The translations under genes were made by a program, and so were the position numbers. This document shows, one piece after another, positions 6,464 to 14,758 of a stretch of 64,000 nt of DNA. Each line of letters begins with the position of its first letter. Positions within the stretch are counted from its first letter, which is position 1. The notes below the pieces were generated by a model that was not told the DNA's origin, searched no databases, and saw nothing but the letters and a program-made list of their open reading frames with translations. This stretch comes from an uncultured Helicobacter sp. (GTDB lineage Bacteria; Campylobacterota; Campylobacteria; Campylobacterales; Helicobacteraceae), in NCBI RefSeq assembly GCF_937893305.1, contig NZ_CALBGN010000020.1:65608-129607 (forward strand). The letters run 5' to 3'.

Positions 6464-8032
6464 CTATAAAGTGGATTCTATATAGTGTGTAAGCTCTAGC
6501 TCTAGGGCTTTTGCTTTCTCTTGTGTGGCGGCAATGCTGGATTCTATCTTTTGTATATGGGCTAGGATTTTTTCTTGCACGGATAAAGGGGGTAGGGGGA
6601 TTTTTAGATTTTGTAAATCACCTTGAGATATTGCAGGGTAAAGAGCTCCAGACATTATTTGATTAAAAATATCAATGCCAATTTGAGATTGTAAAATGTG
6701 CTTTATATAATGATTTGTTACGATATTTTTAGAATCCACAACTGCAAACCCACTAGAAACAACAAAGTTATTATATTCTTGTTCTACAACTGCAAATGCA
6801 CCAAGATTTGGTCTAGTTAGCGAAATCAATAACTCTCCTGTTTTAACGAGTGTTTTTGCACGAGATGGGGCATTATCATAATGAATCAATGAATACCCAT
6901 CAATGCCTTTTTGTGTAACATTAGAAATTTGAATATAAGGAAATGTTTCATTTTTGTAATACTTATGCCAATTTCTATTGATAATCTCACAAATCTCGCC
7001 AAGTGTTTTAACTTCCCAGCCGTGCGGTGGCGGAGTAGGGATAGAATCTAGTAGGGCTTTTAAGTCTAGTCCCGTCATTGCGAGATTTTGCGTAGCAAAA
7101 TCGTGGCAATCCATAGATTCTGTAAAATCCGCTTTTATGTTGTTTTGTGGATTATGGAAAGCTTTGGCTTCGCCTCGCAATGACAATGTGTCAAAATCTC
7201 TTTTAGATTCTATGTTTGTAGATACTTCGGCTATCGCCTCAGTATGACAAGGGGAAGTGGTATTGGTATGACAATGAGTAGAATCTGTATGGCAAAGGTT
7301 TATAGTAACGCTTTGATTATGCCTTGTGTCCCAGCGGTCTAAATCTTTAAAGCGGACGATGAATACCTTTTGCCTTTTTGCTTCTTGCTTTTTTTCCAGT
7401 CCAAGTACTATATATATATATGCCTCTATCTCATCTTTTAGGCGTTTTTCTTCATCTTGTAGGGCTTTGATTTGTGCTTTTATGGATTGTATTTTGGCGA
7501 CTATTTGCTTTTGAATCTCAAGGGGCGGCAGGGGGATTTGCAAATCGCATAAAGCTTCAAAAGATAGATTTTGTCTTACAGAACCCCTTGTTTTTGCTCG
7601 TAAATGCTCGTTGAACCAAGCCGATTTTAAAACAAACACTAAATATTGTGAAAGTAATCGTGTTTCATCTGTTTGAAAGATAACATAGGCAGGGCTTGTA
7701 TATTTCAAATCAAATTCTGGCGGAACAATACCTATTGAGCCGACATTCACACGATAAGGATTGTAAAAAATTTCTCCACTTCTTACTTGATAGTAAGGCT
7801 GCTTTATGCGTGAGCCTAGTAAAGACTCATTAAAATATACCCCATCTTTATTATTAACACCCAAAATATCAAAGGTTTCGTTTGGAAAATTTGAAGGCTT
7901 AATTCTCTGCTTCTTTTCTGCAATATAATCTTTTAAATGCACTAAAGGAAATTTTGACTTAAATTCGGTTAGATAGTGTTTTATATCCCACCGCACCAAA
8001 TCCCTAAACCATACAACTTGCACTTTACTCAT
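6464..8032 (-). CDS. hsdS: Type I-style DNA specificity subunit HsdS
   Basis: A 522-residue two-repeat specificity subunit that would recognise a bipartite DNA site. Each half has a target-recognition domain followed by the conserved IPLPPLxxQ...I helical spacer: about residues 165-210 (IPLPPLEIQKQIVAKI) and 475-520 (IPLPPLSVQEKILAHI). The ATG at 8032 overlaps the methylase stop by eight bases, so translation is coupled; a TTG at 8044 is less likely. About 80 extra residues between the halves (roughly 245-325) are made by a repeat element and degenerate CHT-containing repeats. A (TA)6 run at 7409-7420 encodes YIYI and could slip, truncating the protein after the first half. Confidence 0.9.
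   Translation of the reverse strand: MSKVQVVWFRDLVRWDIKHYLTEFKSKFPLVHLKDYIAEKKQRIKPSNFPNETFDILGVNNKDGVYFNESLLGSRIKQPYYQVRSGEIFYNPYRVNVGSIGIVPPEFDLKYTSPAYVIFQTDETRLLSQYLVFVLKSAWFNEHLRAKTRGSVRQNLSFEALCDLQIPLPPLEIQKQIVAKIQSIKAQIKALQDEEKRLKDEIEAYIYIVLGLEKKQEAKRQKVFIVRFKDLDRWDTRHNQSVTINLCHTDSTHCHTNTTSPCHTEAIAEVSTNIESKRDFDTLSLRGEAKAFHNPQNNIKADFTESMDCHDFATQNLAMTGLDLKALLDSIPTPPPHGWEVKTLGEICEIINRNWHKYYKNETFPYIQISNVTQKGIDGYSLIHYDNAPSRAKTLVKTGELLISLTRPNLGAFAVVEQEYNNFVVSSGFAVVDSKNIVTNHYIKHILQSQIGIDIFNQIMSGALYPAISQGDLQNLKIPLPPLSVQEKILAHIQKIESSIAATQEKAKALELELTHYIESTL
7074..7184. repeat. Miniature inverted-repeat element inside hsdS
   Basis: The 111-base segment is bounded by perfect 11-base inverted ends: GTCATTGCGAG at 7074-7084 and CTCGCAATGAC at 7174-7184. 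Just inside the left end is a hairpin GATTTTGC-GTA-GCAAAATC. The segment is read in frame as part of HsdS (about residues 284-320, including CHDFATQNLAMTG and SLRGEAKAF). Imperfect relatives of the end (tatgacaa and similar) follow at about 7240-7290. It has no transposase. Similar GTCATTGCGAG-ended repeats are common dispersed elements in bacterial genomes. Confidence 0.75.
7409..7420. repeat. (TA)6 dinucleotide repeat in hsdS
   Basis: Six TA units lie between the first-half helix and the central spacer of hsdS. Loss or gain of one unit shifts frame and would leave only the first target-recognition half. The tract is short, so slippage may be rare. Confidence 0.6.
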
Positions 8033-10319
8033 CACTTCCCCCAATTTTTTTGTGCGTATTGCTCCAAGCTAGATTCTGCTCACTTACAAACTCTCTAAAA
8101 TAGCTTAAAATCCCCTTTTGCTTTAGGGACTTTTCAAGCACTTTGCCATTTTCATCTTTATGCACTTCATAGCTATCTAGTAGCTCATTTTTGACATTTT
8201 CGCCCATTTCGCCTGTGCTAGTGATACCCACAAACTCCGGCTCTGCCATAAATATGGGGTAGTCAAAGTCTATTTTGGTGTGTTTGAATGCTTGCTTTTT
8301 CATACTAGATTCTAGCTCTTTTAGCTCTTTTTTGGCTTTTGCCTTATTATTTGCATTGTATTTGGCTATTTTCTCGCCCTTTGCTTTGCGATAGTTGATA
8401 ATGGATTCTAGTTTGTCTAGTGTCTCTTTGTGCTTTTGCCTTAGCTCTTTTGTGTGTTTTTCTAGGAGAGAGTTAAACTCATTTTGCTCATTTTGGCTAA
8501 ATTTTTGCAGAAACAAAATAGAGCTTTTCACACTTGCCTTGCTACTAGTGAAAGTCTCTTGTGGGAGTGAAATCACAGCGCGTAAAAATGCTCTGCCCTC
8601 TACAAACTCTCGCACATATTCGGCATTTGGTGTGTTAAACACACCCTCTGGCAAAACGATTCCCATTCTACCACCGGGCTTTAGCAAATCTAGGCAGCGG
8701 TTTATAAACAAATGCTCGGTTTTATCAGATTCTAAATTGGGCTTTAGGGCAAAGAGAGAGGCGATAGGCTTGCCAATGTTGTCTAGGATTTTGCGTTGAG
8801 CGTTTTGGTAGGTCTCTTTGCCATAGGTTTTATAGTAGTTTTCTATCTGCTCTTTTTTCTCTTCTGTGTAGGACACTTCGCCGTTGTTGTTTAGGTAGGT
8901 TTGGGCATCTTCGGCTCGTATGGTGTTTTCTTTCCTTACATTTGAGCCAAAGGGAGGGTTGGTTAGGATTATATCAAAGCGGTTTTCAAAGATTCCATTG
9001 ATGTTTAAAAGCCCATCGTGATGGTGAATCCCGCCGTGTCCATCGCCGTGCATAATCATATTCATCTTAGAAGTTCTTGCCATTCTGTCATTTGCATCTG
9101 TGCCATAAATGCAGTGGTTTGAAAGCTTGAAAAGTCTTGTGCCTTGCGTGTCGGTCTCTAGCTGTTTTTCTAGCTCATTCTTTTTGTCGTTGAGCTTTTT
9201 TGCTTCTGTGTCGGTGATGTTGTTTATATCTTTGACTATGGATTTTTTATAGGCTTCATATTGCTTGATGATGTCTTGCTGGATAAGCTCACGCACTTTG
9301 CTAAAGATTCTAATGAGAAAGCCCCCGCTTCCACTTGCAGGGTCGCAGGAGACTTCATTTTCTTGTGGGTTTATCATCTCTATCATAAATTCTACAATGG
9401 GTCGTGGGGTGAAAAACTGCCCTAACTCTCCCCTAAAAGTCTGCCCTAAAAACTTCTCAAATGCCACGCCTTTAATATCGCTTGAAGTGTTGGATAGATT
9501 GTAAATTTGGAGTTTTTCTATGATTTTATAAATAGTGGCGTTTTTTAGCTCAATTTTTTCGTTATCTATGAAAATTTGGTCTTTTGCAAACTCTTTTTTC
9601 GTTTCATTAAAGAGCCATTCTAGGTAGCTTGGATTATATTTTTCTGCTTCTTTTACATATTCTATTGTAAATTTATTATCCGCCTCGCCTTTTATCAGCT
9701 TTCTCTCTACATACACTTTCATAAACAAAATTTTTGCGATTTCATCAAAGGCTTTTGTGGGGTCAAACTTATCATTATCGCGTATGTAGTTATGGCACTC
9801 AAACAAAACCTTAGCAAACTCATCTTCTTTAAAAACAACTAAATCTTTGAGTAGTTTATCTATCTCTTTATCACTTGCGTTATTTTCTGGGATATTGGCT
9901 ATCTCTTGGGTGAAGCCGGGCATTTTATCCTTTATCACACGCCAGAATCTTGTCTCATAGCTATTATGCGTTACAAAAAATGGCGCGTTAGTCAGCCTTG
10001 CATAGCTCTCCCCTTGTGCATAATCGCTTTCACTTATGCGAATGGTATCTGCCTTGCACTCTACGATGATTAGGGGAGGATTCTTATCCTGCTTATCTTT
10101 GGGGCTTTTCCATATTACAATATCAGCCCTTGCGGCGTTTTTGCCCTTTTGCGTTTTGACTTCTTCTTGCATTTGCTCTAGGCTGTAACCATAGCTATTT
10201 ACAAGTGTGCAGACAAATTTCTGCCTGATAATCTCTTCTGGTGTGGAGACTTTGTATTTCTTACCTAATGGGCTGTAAATCTTGCCCTCTTTGTTGTATT
10301 GTAGCTCTAGCTTTTGCAT
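8025..10319 (-). CDS. Fused restriction nuclease-N6-adenine methyltransferase (HsdM with HsdR_N-like N-terminus)
   Basis: A 764-residue protein. Residues 1-150 form an HsdR N-terminal-type nuclease domain with the PD-(D/E)xK signature ADIVIW (D66) and IVECKA (E87, K89). Residues 190-300 are HsdM-like helices, ending in GQFFTPRPIV (300-309). The methylase core has motif I DPASGSGGF (326-334) and motif IV NPPFG (454-458), typical of N6-adenine methylation. No ATP-dependent HsdR translocase gene is nearby, so together with HsdS it resembles the BcgI-like (type IIB/IIG) plan in which one polypeptide both methylates and cuts. Sequence after motif IV is complete to the C-terminus. Target site and cleavage pattern are not predictable. 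Confidence 0.88.
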   Translation of the reverse strand: MQKLELQYNKEGKIYSPLGKKYKVSTPEEIIRQKFVCTLVNSYGYSLEQMQEEVKTQKGKNAARADIVIWKSPKDKQDKNPPLIIVECKADTIRISESDYAQGESYARLTNAPFFVTHNSYETRFWRVIKDKMPGFTQEIANIPENNASDKEIDKLLKDLVVFKEDEFAKVLFECHNYIRDNDKFDPTKAFDEIAKILFMKVYVERKLIKGEADNKFTIEYVKEAEKYNPSYLEWLFNETKKEFAKDQIFIDNEKIELKNATIYKIIEKLQIYNLSNTSSDIKGVAFEKFLGQTFRGELGQFFTPRPIVEFMIEMINPQENEVSCDPASGSGGFLIRIFSKVRELIQQDIIKQYEAYKKSIVKDINNITDTEAKKLNDKKNELEKQLETDTQGTRLFKLSNHCIYGTDANDRMARTSKMNMIMHGDGHGGIHHHDGLLNINGIFENRFDIILTNPPFGSNVRKENTIRAEDAQTYLNNNGEVSYTEEKKEQIENYYKTYGKETYQNAQRKILDNIGKPIASLFALKPNLESDKTEHLFINRCLDLLKPGGRMGIVLPEGVFNTPNAEYVREFVEGRAFLRAVISLPQETFTSSKASVKSSILFLQKFSQNEQNEFNSLLEKHTKELRQKHKETLDKLESIINYRKAKGEKIAKYNANNKAKAKKELKELESSMKKQAFKHTKIDFDYPIFMAEPEFVGITSTGEMGENVKNELLDSYEVHKDENGKVLEKSLKQKGILSYFREFVSEQNLAWSNTHKKIGGSDE

Positions 10320-10559
10320 TGCTTTCCTTATGGGATTTAATTATGGAATTTTACCATTAAATAAATAATTGTTTAGAGTGGGTGTTGGCTTAATACAATT
10401 TAGCTAGAATGAAAGCTACAAACAGATTCTAAAGGGATTTATTTTCACTCTAGCAAGGGGCTAGATTCTAGCACTTGTGAGACGCCAAGTGAGAGTAGGG
10501 CAGGCACTCTAAGTGGAATCTATGCCTAAAATCCCCTGTGCTTTATACAAAGATTCTAA

Positions 10560-10751
10560 ATACTGAGAGAGGGGAATGCAACAAGGGACTATGGGGCAAT
10601 ACTACTTGAACCAAAATTTTTTAATGGTCTTACAAAGATTATGCTAATGGAGTTTTCAAAGGATACAAATCCTAATGGTAATGCCATTGTAGGCTATGTG
10701 CAAAATGCTAATGTGAAAAGGGATAAGGAGCAAGAGAGCTCGTTGAGATAG
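10560..10751 (+). pseudogene. Orphan coding relic without a start
   Basis: In the roughly 540-base gap between the restriction locus and the adenylation gene, one frame stays open from 10560 to the TAG at 10749-10751. It reads like protein: LREGNATRDYGAILLEP, then FFNGLTKIMLMEFSKDTN and AIVGYVQNANVKRDKEQES. There is no suitable start and a stop lies just upstream (10557), so it is likely the 3' remnant of a lost accessory gene. I do not recognise the family. The rest of the gap (10320-10559 and 10752-10828) shows no gene. Confidence 0.4.
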
Positions 10752-10828
10752 CAAGCAAATAACACCTTTATAGGTTTTAGATAGACTTTCTAATCTCCCA
10801 TAAAGTTTTGCTTTAATTAGAGTTTGTG

Positions 10829-10834
10829 TATAAT
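10829..10834 (+). promoter_or_regulatory. -10 box for the adenylation/ACP cassette
   Basis: TATAAT preceded by TGTG lies 26 bases before the ATG at 10860. No good -35 box is seen, which is usual for Helicobacter sigma80 promoters. It is the only clear promoter before the four-gene cassette. Confidence 0.55.
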
Positions 10835-10859
10835 TGTGCGACTTTAAATAAAAGATACA

Positions 10860-13802
10860 ATGATGGATTCATTAAATCAAGCTTTTAAATACGCTTTTAA
10901 ACAATACGCAAAAAACTGCGCCATAGAAATTGATAAAAACAGCATAACTTATGCGGAGCTTGAAGCTCAATCTAACACGCTTGCAAGCTTTTTAGCACAA
11001 CACTTGGCACAAGAAGATAGCATCATTCTCTTTGGAGCGCGTTCTATTGAAGTATATGTAAGTATTATTTCTTGCGTGCTTGCAAACTTCACCTATGTGC
11101 CTTTAAATCCAAAATTTCCAAATGAACGACTACAAACAATGATCGCACGCACAGAATCTAAAACAATGCTTTTATGCAAAGAATGTGTGGAATCTTTTTG
11201 TAAGATTGCTAAGGACATCAAACCGCTTAATATTTTATGCTTTAAAGTAGATTTTACAGAATTAAAAGAGCAATTTCCACAGCATCATTTCATAAAGATT
11301 CCATTGGAGTTGCCACAAAATACACATTTTTCATACACTTCAAGTAAAACTAACCCTGCTTACTTACTTTTTACAAGCGGTAGCACTGGGATTCCAAAAG
11401 GTGTGCTAGTTAGCAGAGATAATCTTATCTCTTATGTTAAACGCATTAAGGATTTGTATCACTTCACCAAAGAAGATAGAATCTCTCAATTTTTTGATTT
11501 AACTTTTGATTTAAGTATGCACGATATTTTTTGCACTCTGCTCTCCGGTGCTACGCTTGTTGTTATTCCGCAAATTTGGCTTTTAAATCCACTAAAATTT
11601 ATTGCCACAAAACAACTTAGTGTTCTTTTTGCTCCACCCTCTTTGATTGCTTATCTGCAAAACTTAAAAGCCTTAAAAGAAAATGTTCTGCCTAGTCTAA
11701 AAGTTGCTTTATTTTGCGGTGAAGCACTGCCTGTAAAGTCTGCCATAGCCTTTGCTAAAGCTGCCCCAAATGCCTTGCTTGACAATCTCTATGGTCCCAC
11801 AGAAGCCACAATTAGTTTCACACATTATCGCTTTATTGAAGAAGGAGGGATTCAAAAAGCCAAAACAACAAATGCGATTCCAACTTTACAAGAAGAAATT
11901 TTACCGCTTGGATTACCTTTTAATGGACTTTTGCTCTCTTTACGAGATTTAGATGGCAAAGAAGTTCAAGTAGGCAAAACAGGAGAAATTCTACTAGGGA
12001 GCAAGCTTAAAGAAACTTCACAAATTGCGCTTGGTTATTACAATGACCCTAACAAAACACAAGAAAAATTTATAGTAGAAAATGGGATTAAGTGGTATAA
12101 AACAGGCGATTTAGGCAGATTTAATCCCACACTTAATGCCTATTGTTTTTTAGGACGCATTGATGAACAAGTCAAAATTCAAGGATTTCGTGTAGAACTC
12201 TTAGAAATCGACAATGCTCTAAGTCTTGCAAGTAACAAGCAAGGACGCGCTATTGTGCTAGAGGAAAATGGTTTTAATGTGCTTTATGGAGTAATTGAAG
12301 ACAAACAAAGAGATTCCACAGAGATTTTAAACGCATTACGCCAAAAACTGCCCCACTATATGCTCCCGAAACAGATTTTTTACCTAGAAAATTTTCCACT
12401 CAATTCTAATGGCAAAGTTGATAGAAATGCCATTAAACAATGGCTAATAGCTCAAATAACGCCCCCCCCCCACTCTAATATTCTAAAACATCATTTCTTA
12501 GATTATGGGCAAGAGATGATTACTTTAGCAAAAAAACTTTTCAAGATTCCGCGTTCTTTAAGCGGAGAGGGCAATCGCCAAACACTACAAATCCTAAAAG
12601 ATTCTCTAAAAACCGCTAATTTAAACATTTATGCAGTCCCTACCGGGACTCAAGCCTTTGACTGGGAGATCCCAAAGGAATGGAATGTAAAAGATGCCTA
12701 CATTTTAACGCCTGGTGGAGAGAAAATCTGTGATTTTCACACAAATAACTTACATCTTGTAGGTTACTCCATCCCAACACGTGCGCAATTAACCTTTAGA
12801 GATTTAAAACAACATCTGCATTATTTACAAAATCAACCAAAAGCGATCCCTTATATTACTTCTTATTACAAAGAATATTTTGGATTTTGCTTAAGCTTTG
12901 AAGATTTTAAAGCACTACAAAAAACTTATGAAAACTCTGAAGAACTCTTTAATGTGATAATTGATAGCACATTAACAAATGGCGTAATGAACTATGGAGA
13001 AATAAAGATCAAAGGACAAAGCAAACAAGAAATTATCTTAAGCACCTACATTTGCCATCCACAAATGGCAAACAACGAATTAAGCGGAATCTTGCTATGC
13101 CACACTCTTGCAAAAATCCTAAGCCAAAGAGAAAATCGCTACTCTTATAGAATTTTACTTTTGCCTGAAACACTTGGAAGCATTTATTACTTAAGCCAAC
13201 ATTTAAAAGAGCTAAAGAAATCTTGCATTGCAGGCTTTGTTCTAACTTGCATTGGTGATAATGGAGAGTATTCTGTGCTACATTCTAAAGAAACAAATAA
13301 TCTAGCTGATAGAGCAACAAAACATATCTTAAAACATTACTATAAAAATCACAAAAAATATTCTTATTTAGAGCGTGGAAGTGATGAGCGACAATACTGC
13401 GCGCCGGGCGTAGAATTACCCTTTTGCACACTTATGCGAACAAAGTTTGGAGAATACAAAGAATATCACACAAGCCTAGATGACTTAAGCTTACTAAGTG
13501 CCACAAGTTTAGCAAATAGCCTAGAATATGTTTTGCGCGTGCTAGAAGTAGTAGAAATTAATGGAGTGTATGCAAACACGATTCTTTGTGAGCCAAAACT
13601 CAGCAAATACGATCTTTATCCAACTCTTAGCACTAAAGAAACCTTTGCCACAATTAAAGATATGCGAAATCTTTTAATGTATTGTGATGGCAAGTTAGAC
13701 TTACTTGAAATTGCAGAGATTTGCGACTTTAATCTCTTGGAGCTCAAAGAATATTTACACAAATTTATCACAAAAGGATTGTTAAAAAATGTTAAAGAAT
13801 AG
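10860..13802 (+). CDS. Amino-acid adenylation domain fused to DUF4910 aminopeptidase-like domain
   Basis: A 980-residue protein. Residues 1-530 form an NRPS-type adenylation domain with all core motifs: LLFTSGSTGIPKGV (169-182), LYGPTEATISF (310-320), YKTGDLGRF (413-421), GRIDEQVKIQGFRVE (432-446) and NGKVDR with the catalytic Lys (517-522). Residues 545-900 match the DUF4910 M28-like fold: STYICHPQMANNELSG, LLPETLG, ERGSDERQYCAPG and YHTSLDDL supply likely metal ligands. The last 70 residues look like the winged-helix tail of that family. The two parts join at PPP (535-537), encoded by a C10 run. It probably activates an amino acid for the ACP encoded next. C. jejuni has comparable adenylation and ACP genes in its flagellin glycosylation locus. 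Confidence 0.88.
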   Translation: MMDSLNQAFKYAFKQYAKNCAIEIDKNSITYAELEAQSNTLASFLAQHLAQEDSIILFGARSIEVYVSIISCVLANFTYVPLNPKFPNERLQTMIARTESKTMLLCKECVESFCKIAKDIKPLNILCFKVDFTELKEQFPQHHFIKIPLELPQNTHFSYTSSKTNPAYLLFTSGSTGIPKGVLVSRDNLISYVKRIKDLYHFTKEDRISQFFDLTFDLSMHDIFCTLLSGATLVVIPQIWLLNPLKFIATKQLSVLFAPPSLIAYLQNLKALKENVLPSLKVALFCGEALPVKSAIAFAKAAPNALLDNLYGPTEATISFTHYRFIEEGGIQKAKTTNAIPTLQEEILPLGLPFNGLLLSLRDLDGKEVQVGKTGEILLGSKLKETSQIALGYYNDPNKTQEKFIVENGIKWYKTGDLGRFNPTLNAYCFLGRIDEQVKIQGFRVELLEIDNALSLASNKQGRAIVLEENGFNVLYGVIEDKQRDSTEILNALRQKLPHYMLPKQIFYLENFPLNSNGKVDRNAIKQWLIAQITPPPHSNILKHHFLDYGQEMITLAKKLFKIPRSLSGEGNRQTLQILKDSLKTANLNIYAVPTGTQAFDWEIPKEWNVKDAYILTPGGEKICDFHTNNLHLVGYSIPTRAQLTFRDLKQHLHYLQNQPKAIPYITSYYKEYFGFCLSFEDFKALQKTYENSEELFNVIIDSTLTNGVMNYGEIKIKGQSKQEIILSTYICHPQMANNELSGILLCHTLAKILSQRENRYSYRILLLPETLGSIYYLSQHLKELKKSCIAGFVLTCIGDNGEYSVLHSKETNNLADRATKHILKHYYKNHKKYSYLERGSDERQYCAPGVELPFCTLMRTKFGEYKEYHTSLDDLSLLSATSLANSLEYVLRVLEVVEINGVYANTILCEPKLSKYDLYPTLSTKETFATIKDMRNLLMYCDGKLDLLEIAEICDFNLLELKEYLHKFITKGLLKNVKE
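12462..12471 (+). repeat. Poly-C (C10) phase-variation tract between two enzyme domains
   Basis: Ten consecutive C residues lie exactly at the linker between adenylation and DUF4910 domains. With C10 the frame runs through (TPPPHSN). With C9 translation ends five codons after the Cs (TPPPTLIF then stop), and with C11 it ends three codons after (TPPPPL then stop). Tracts of this kind in Helicobacter and Campylobacter slip at high frequency. Confidence 0.85.
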
Positions 13803-14025
13803 AATTTTAGAATTTTTAAAAGAAAAAAATCCATCATTAAACACAGAGAATTTTGATGATTTGCCACTTTTTAATGCTTTAGACTCTATGGGCTTTTTAG
13901 AGCTTTTAAGCGTGCTTGAAGGGGAACTTGAAATTGAGCTTGATTTAAGCGAATTTGATCCTGAAGAATTCAGCACACTTGGAAAGTTTTGCGCAATTAT
14001 AAAATCCTTAAAAGAGTCAAAATGA
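13789..14025 (+). CDS. Acyl/peptidyl carrier protein
   Basis: A 78-residue acidic helical protein with the carrier signature LDSMGFLELL, where Ser33 should receive 4'-phosphopantetheine. The start overlaps the end of the adenylation gene by 14 bases and its stop overlaps the next start (ATGA), so the three are tightly coupled. It is too divergent to be the fatty-acid AcpP and is most likely the dedicated acceptor for the amino acid activated upstream. No condensation or thioesterase domain is nearby, which points to a tailoring pathway rather than peptide synthesis. Confidence 0.85.
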   Translation: MLKNRILEFLKEKNPSLNTENFDDLPLFNALDSMGFLELLSVLEGELEIELDLSEFDPEEFSTLGKFCAIIKSLKESK

Positions 14026-14750
14026 TTGATTGGGAAGCACTTTATAAATTAGAATTTGTGCATTTTAAAGAATGTTATTTAACTTGCGATTCTTATTGTT
14101 GCAAAAACTTTTTAGGAGAAAATTTTAAGATTTTAAACCAAAATGCCGTAACACTTGCACTATTAGAGGGTGAATACAAGTTTTACACACAAAAAGGTGG
14201 AATAAAAAACATTACAGCACTTGCTAGAAAAGAAGAATTTACCCTACAAAATGGTAAAACATTTACGCTATATTTTCTCTCTTGTGAATGTGCTGGGCTT
14301 TGCAGCCCTCATTGTATGCGACCTCTTTTGTGTCGCATTTATCCTTATTTTCCAATCGTAAATGCAAGGGGGGAAATTTTAGACTTTTATCCTGCTAGCC
14401 TTATGGATTTATTCTTTAGCAACAAACAAGCCCACAAATGCACACTTGTAAGAGAACACGACGCAGAACTTCAAGCAATGTTAAAAACCAGCTTAAAACC
14501 GCTTTTAAAAATCCCTCTTTTTATTTTTGTTTTTCAAGCAATGGAGATTCTTGCAAAATCCCTACAAAAGACAATGCAAAACAATATAGGCGATATTAAA
14601 GTGGATTTGCTAAACTCTAGCAATAAAGACTTGTTTTTTAAAAAACTTGAATGGAATCTTTTTTCACGCAAAGCTTGGCAATCTAACTTTAATGCACAAA
14701 TCACACAATCTTACACAGAAATTGCTAAAAATTTTGGAGAATTTTTGTAA
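14022..14750 (+). CDS. Cys-rich YkgJ-like protein (predicted Fe/Zn-binding)
   Basis: A 242-residue protein. Clustered cysteines at about residues 17-28 (CYLTCDSYCCKNF) and 92-108 (CECAGLCSPHCMRPLLCRIYP) resemble the YkgJ/CxxCxxCC chelate family, in which RPxxCRxYP closes the metal site. The C-terminal half is helical and lacks clear motifs. The ATG overlaps the ACP stop (ATGA); an upstream TTG at 13989 is unlikely. Its placement between ACP and acetyltransferase genes suggests a redox or hydroxylation step on the carrier-bound amino acid or on the acceptor; that role is inference. Confidence 0.7.
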   Translation: MIDWEALYKLEFVHFKECYLTCDSYCCKNFLGENFKILNQNAVTLALLEGEYKFYTQKGGIKNITALARKEEFTLQNGKTFTLYFLSCECAGLCSPHCMRPLLCRIYPYFPIVNARGEILDFYPASLMDLFFSNKQAHKCTLVREHDAELQAMLKTSLKPLLKIPLFIFVFQAMEILAKSLQKTMQNNIGDIKVDLLNSSNKDLFFKKLEWNLFSRKAWQSNFNAQITQSYTEIAKNFGEFL

Positions 14751-14758
14751 GGATTATT

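Noticed and set aside
7220..7300. CRISPR-like repeats at the tatgacaa words in hsdS
   Set aside because: The repeats are short, imperfect and irregularly spaced, and lie inside a coding frame.
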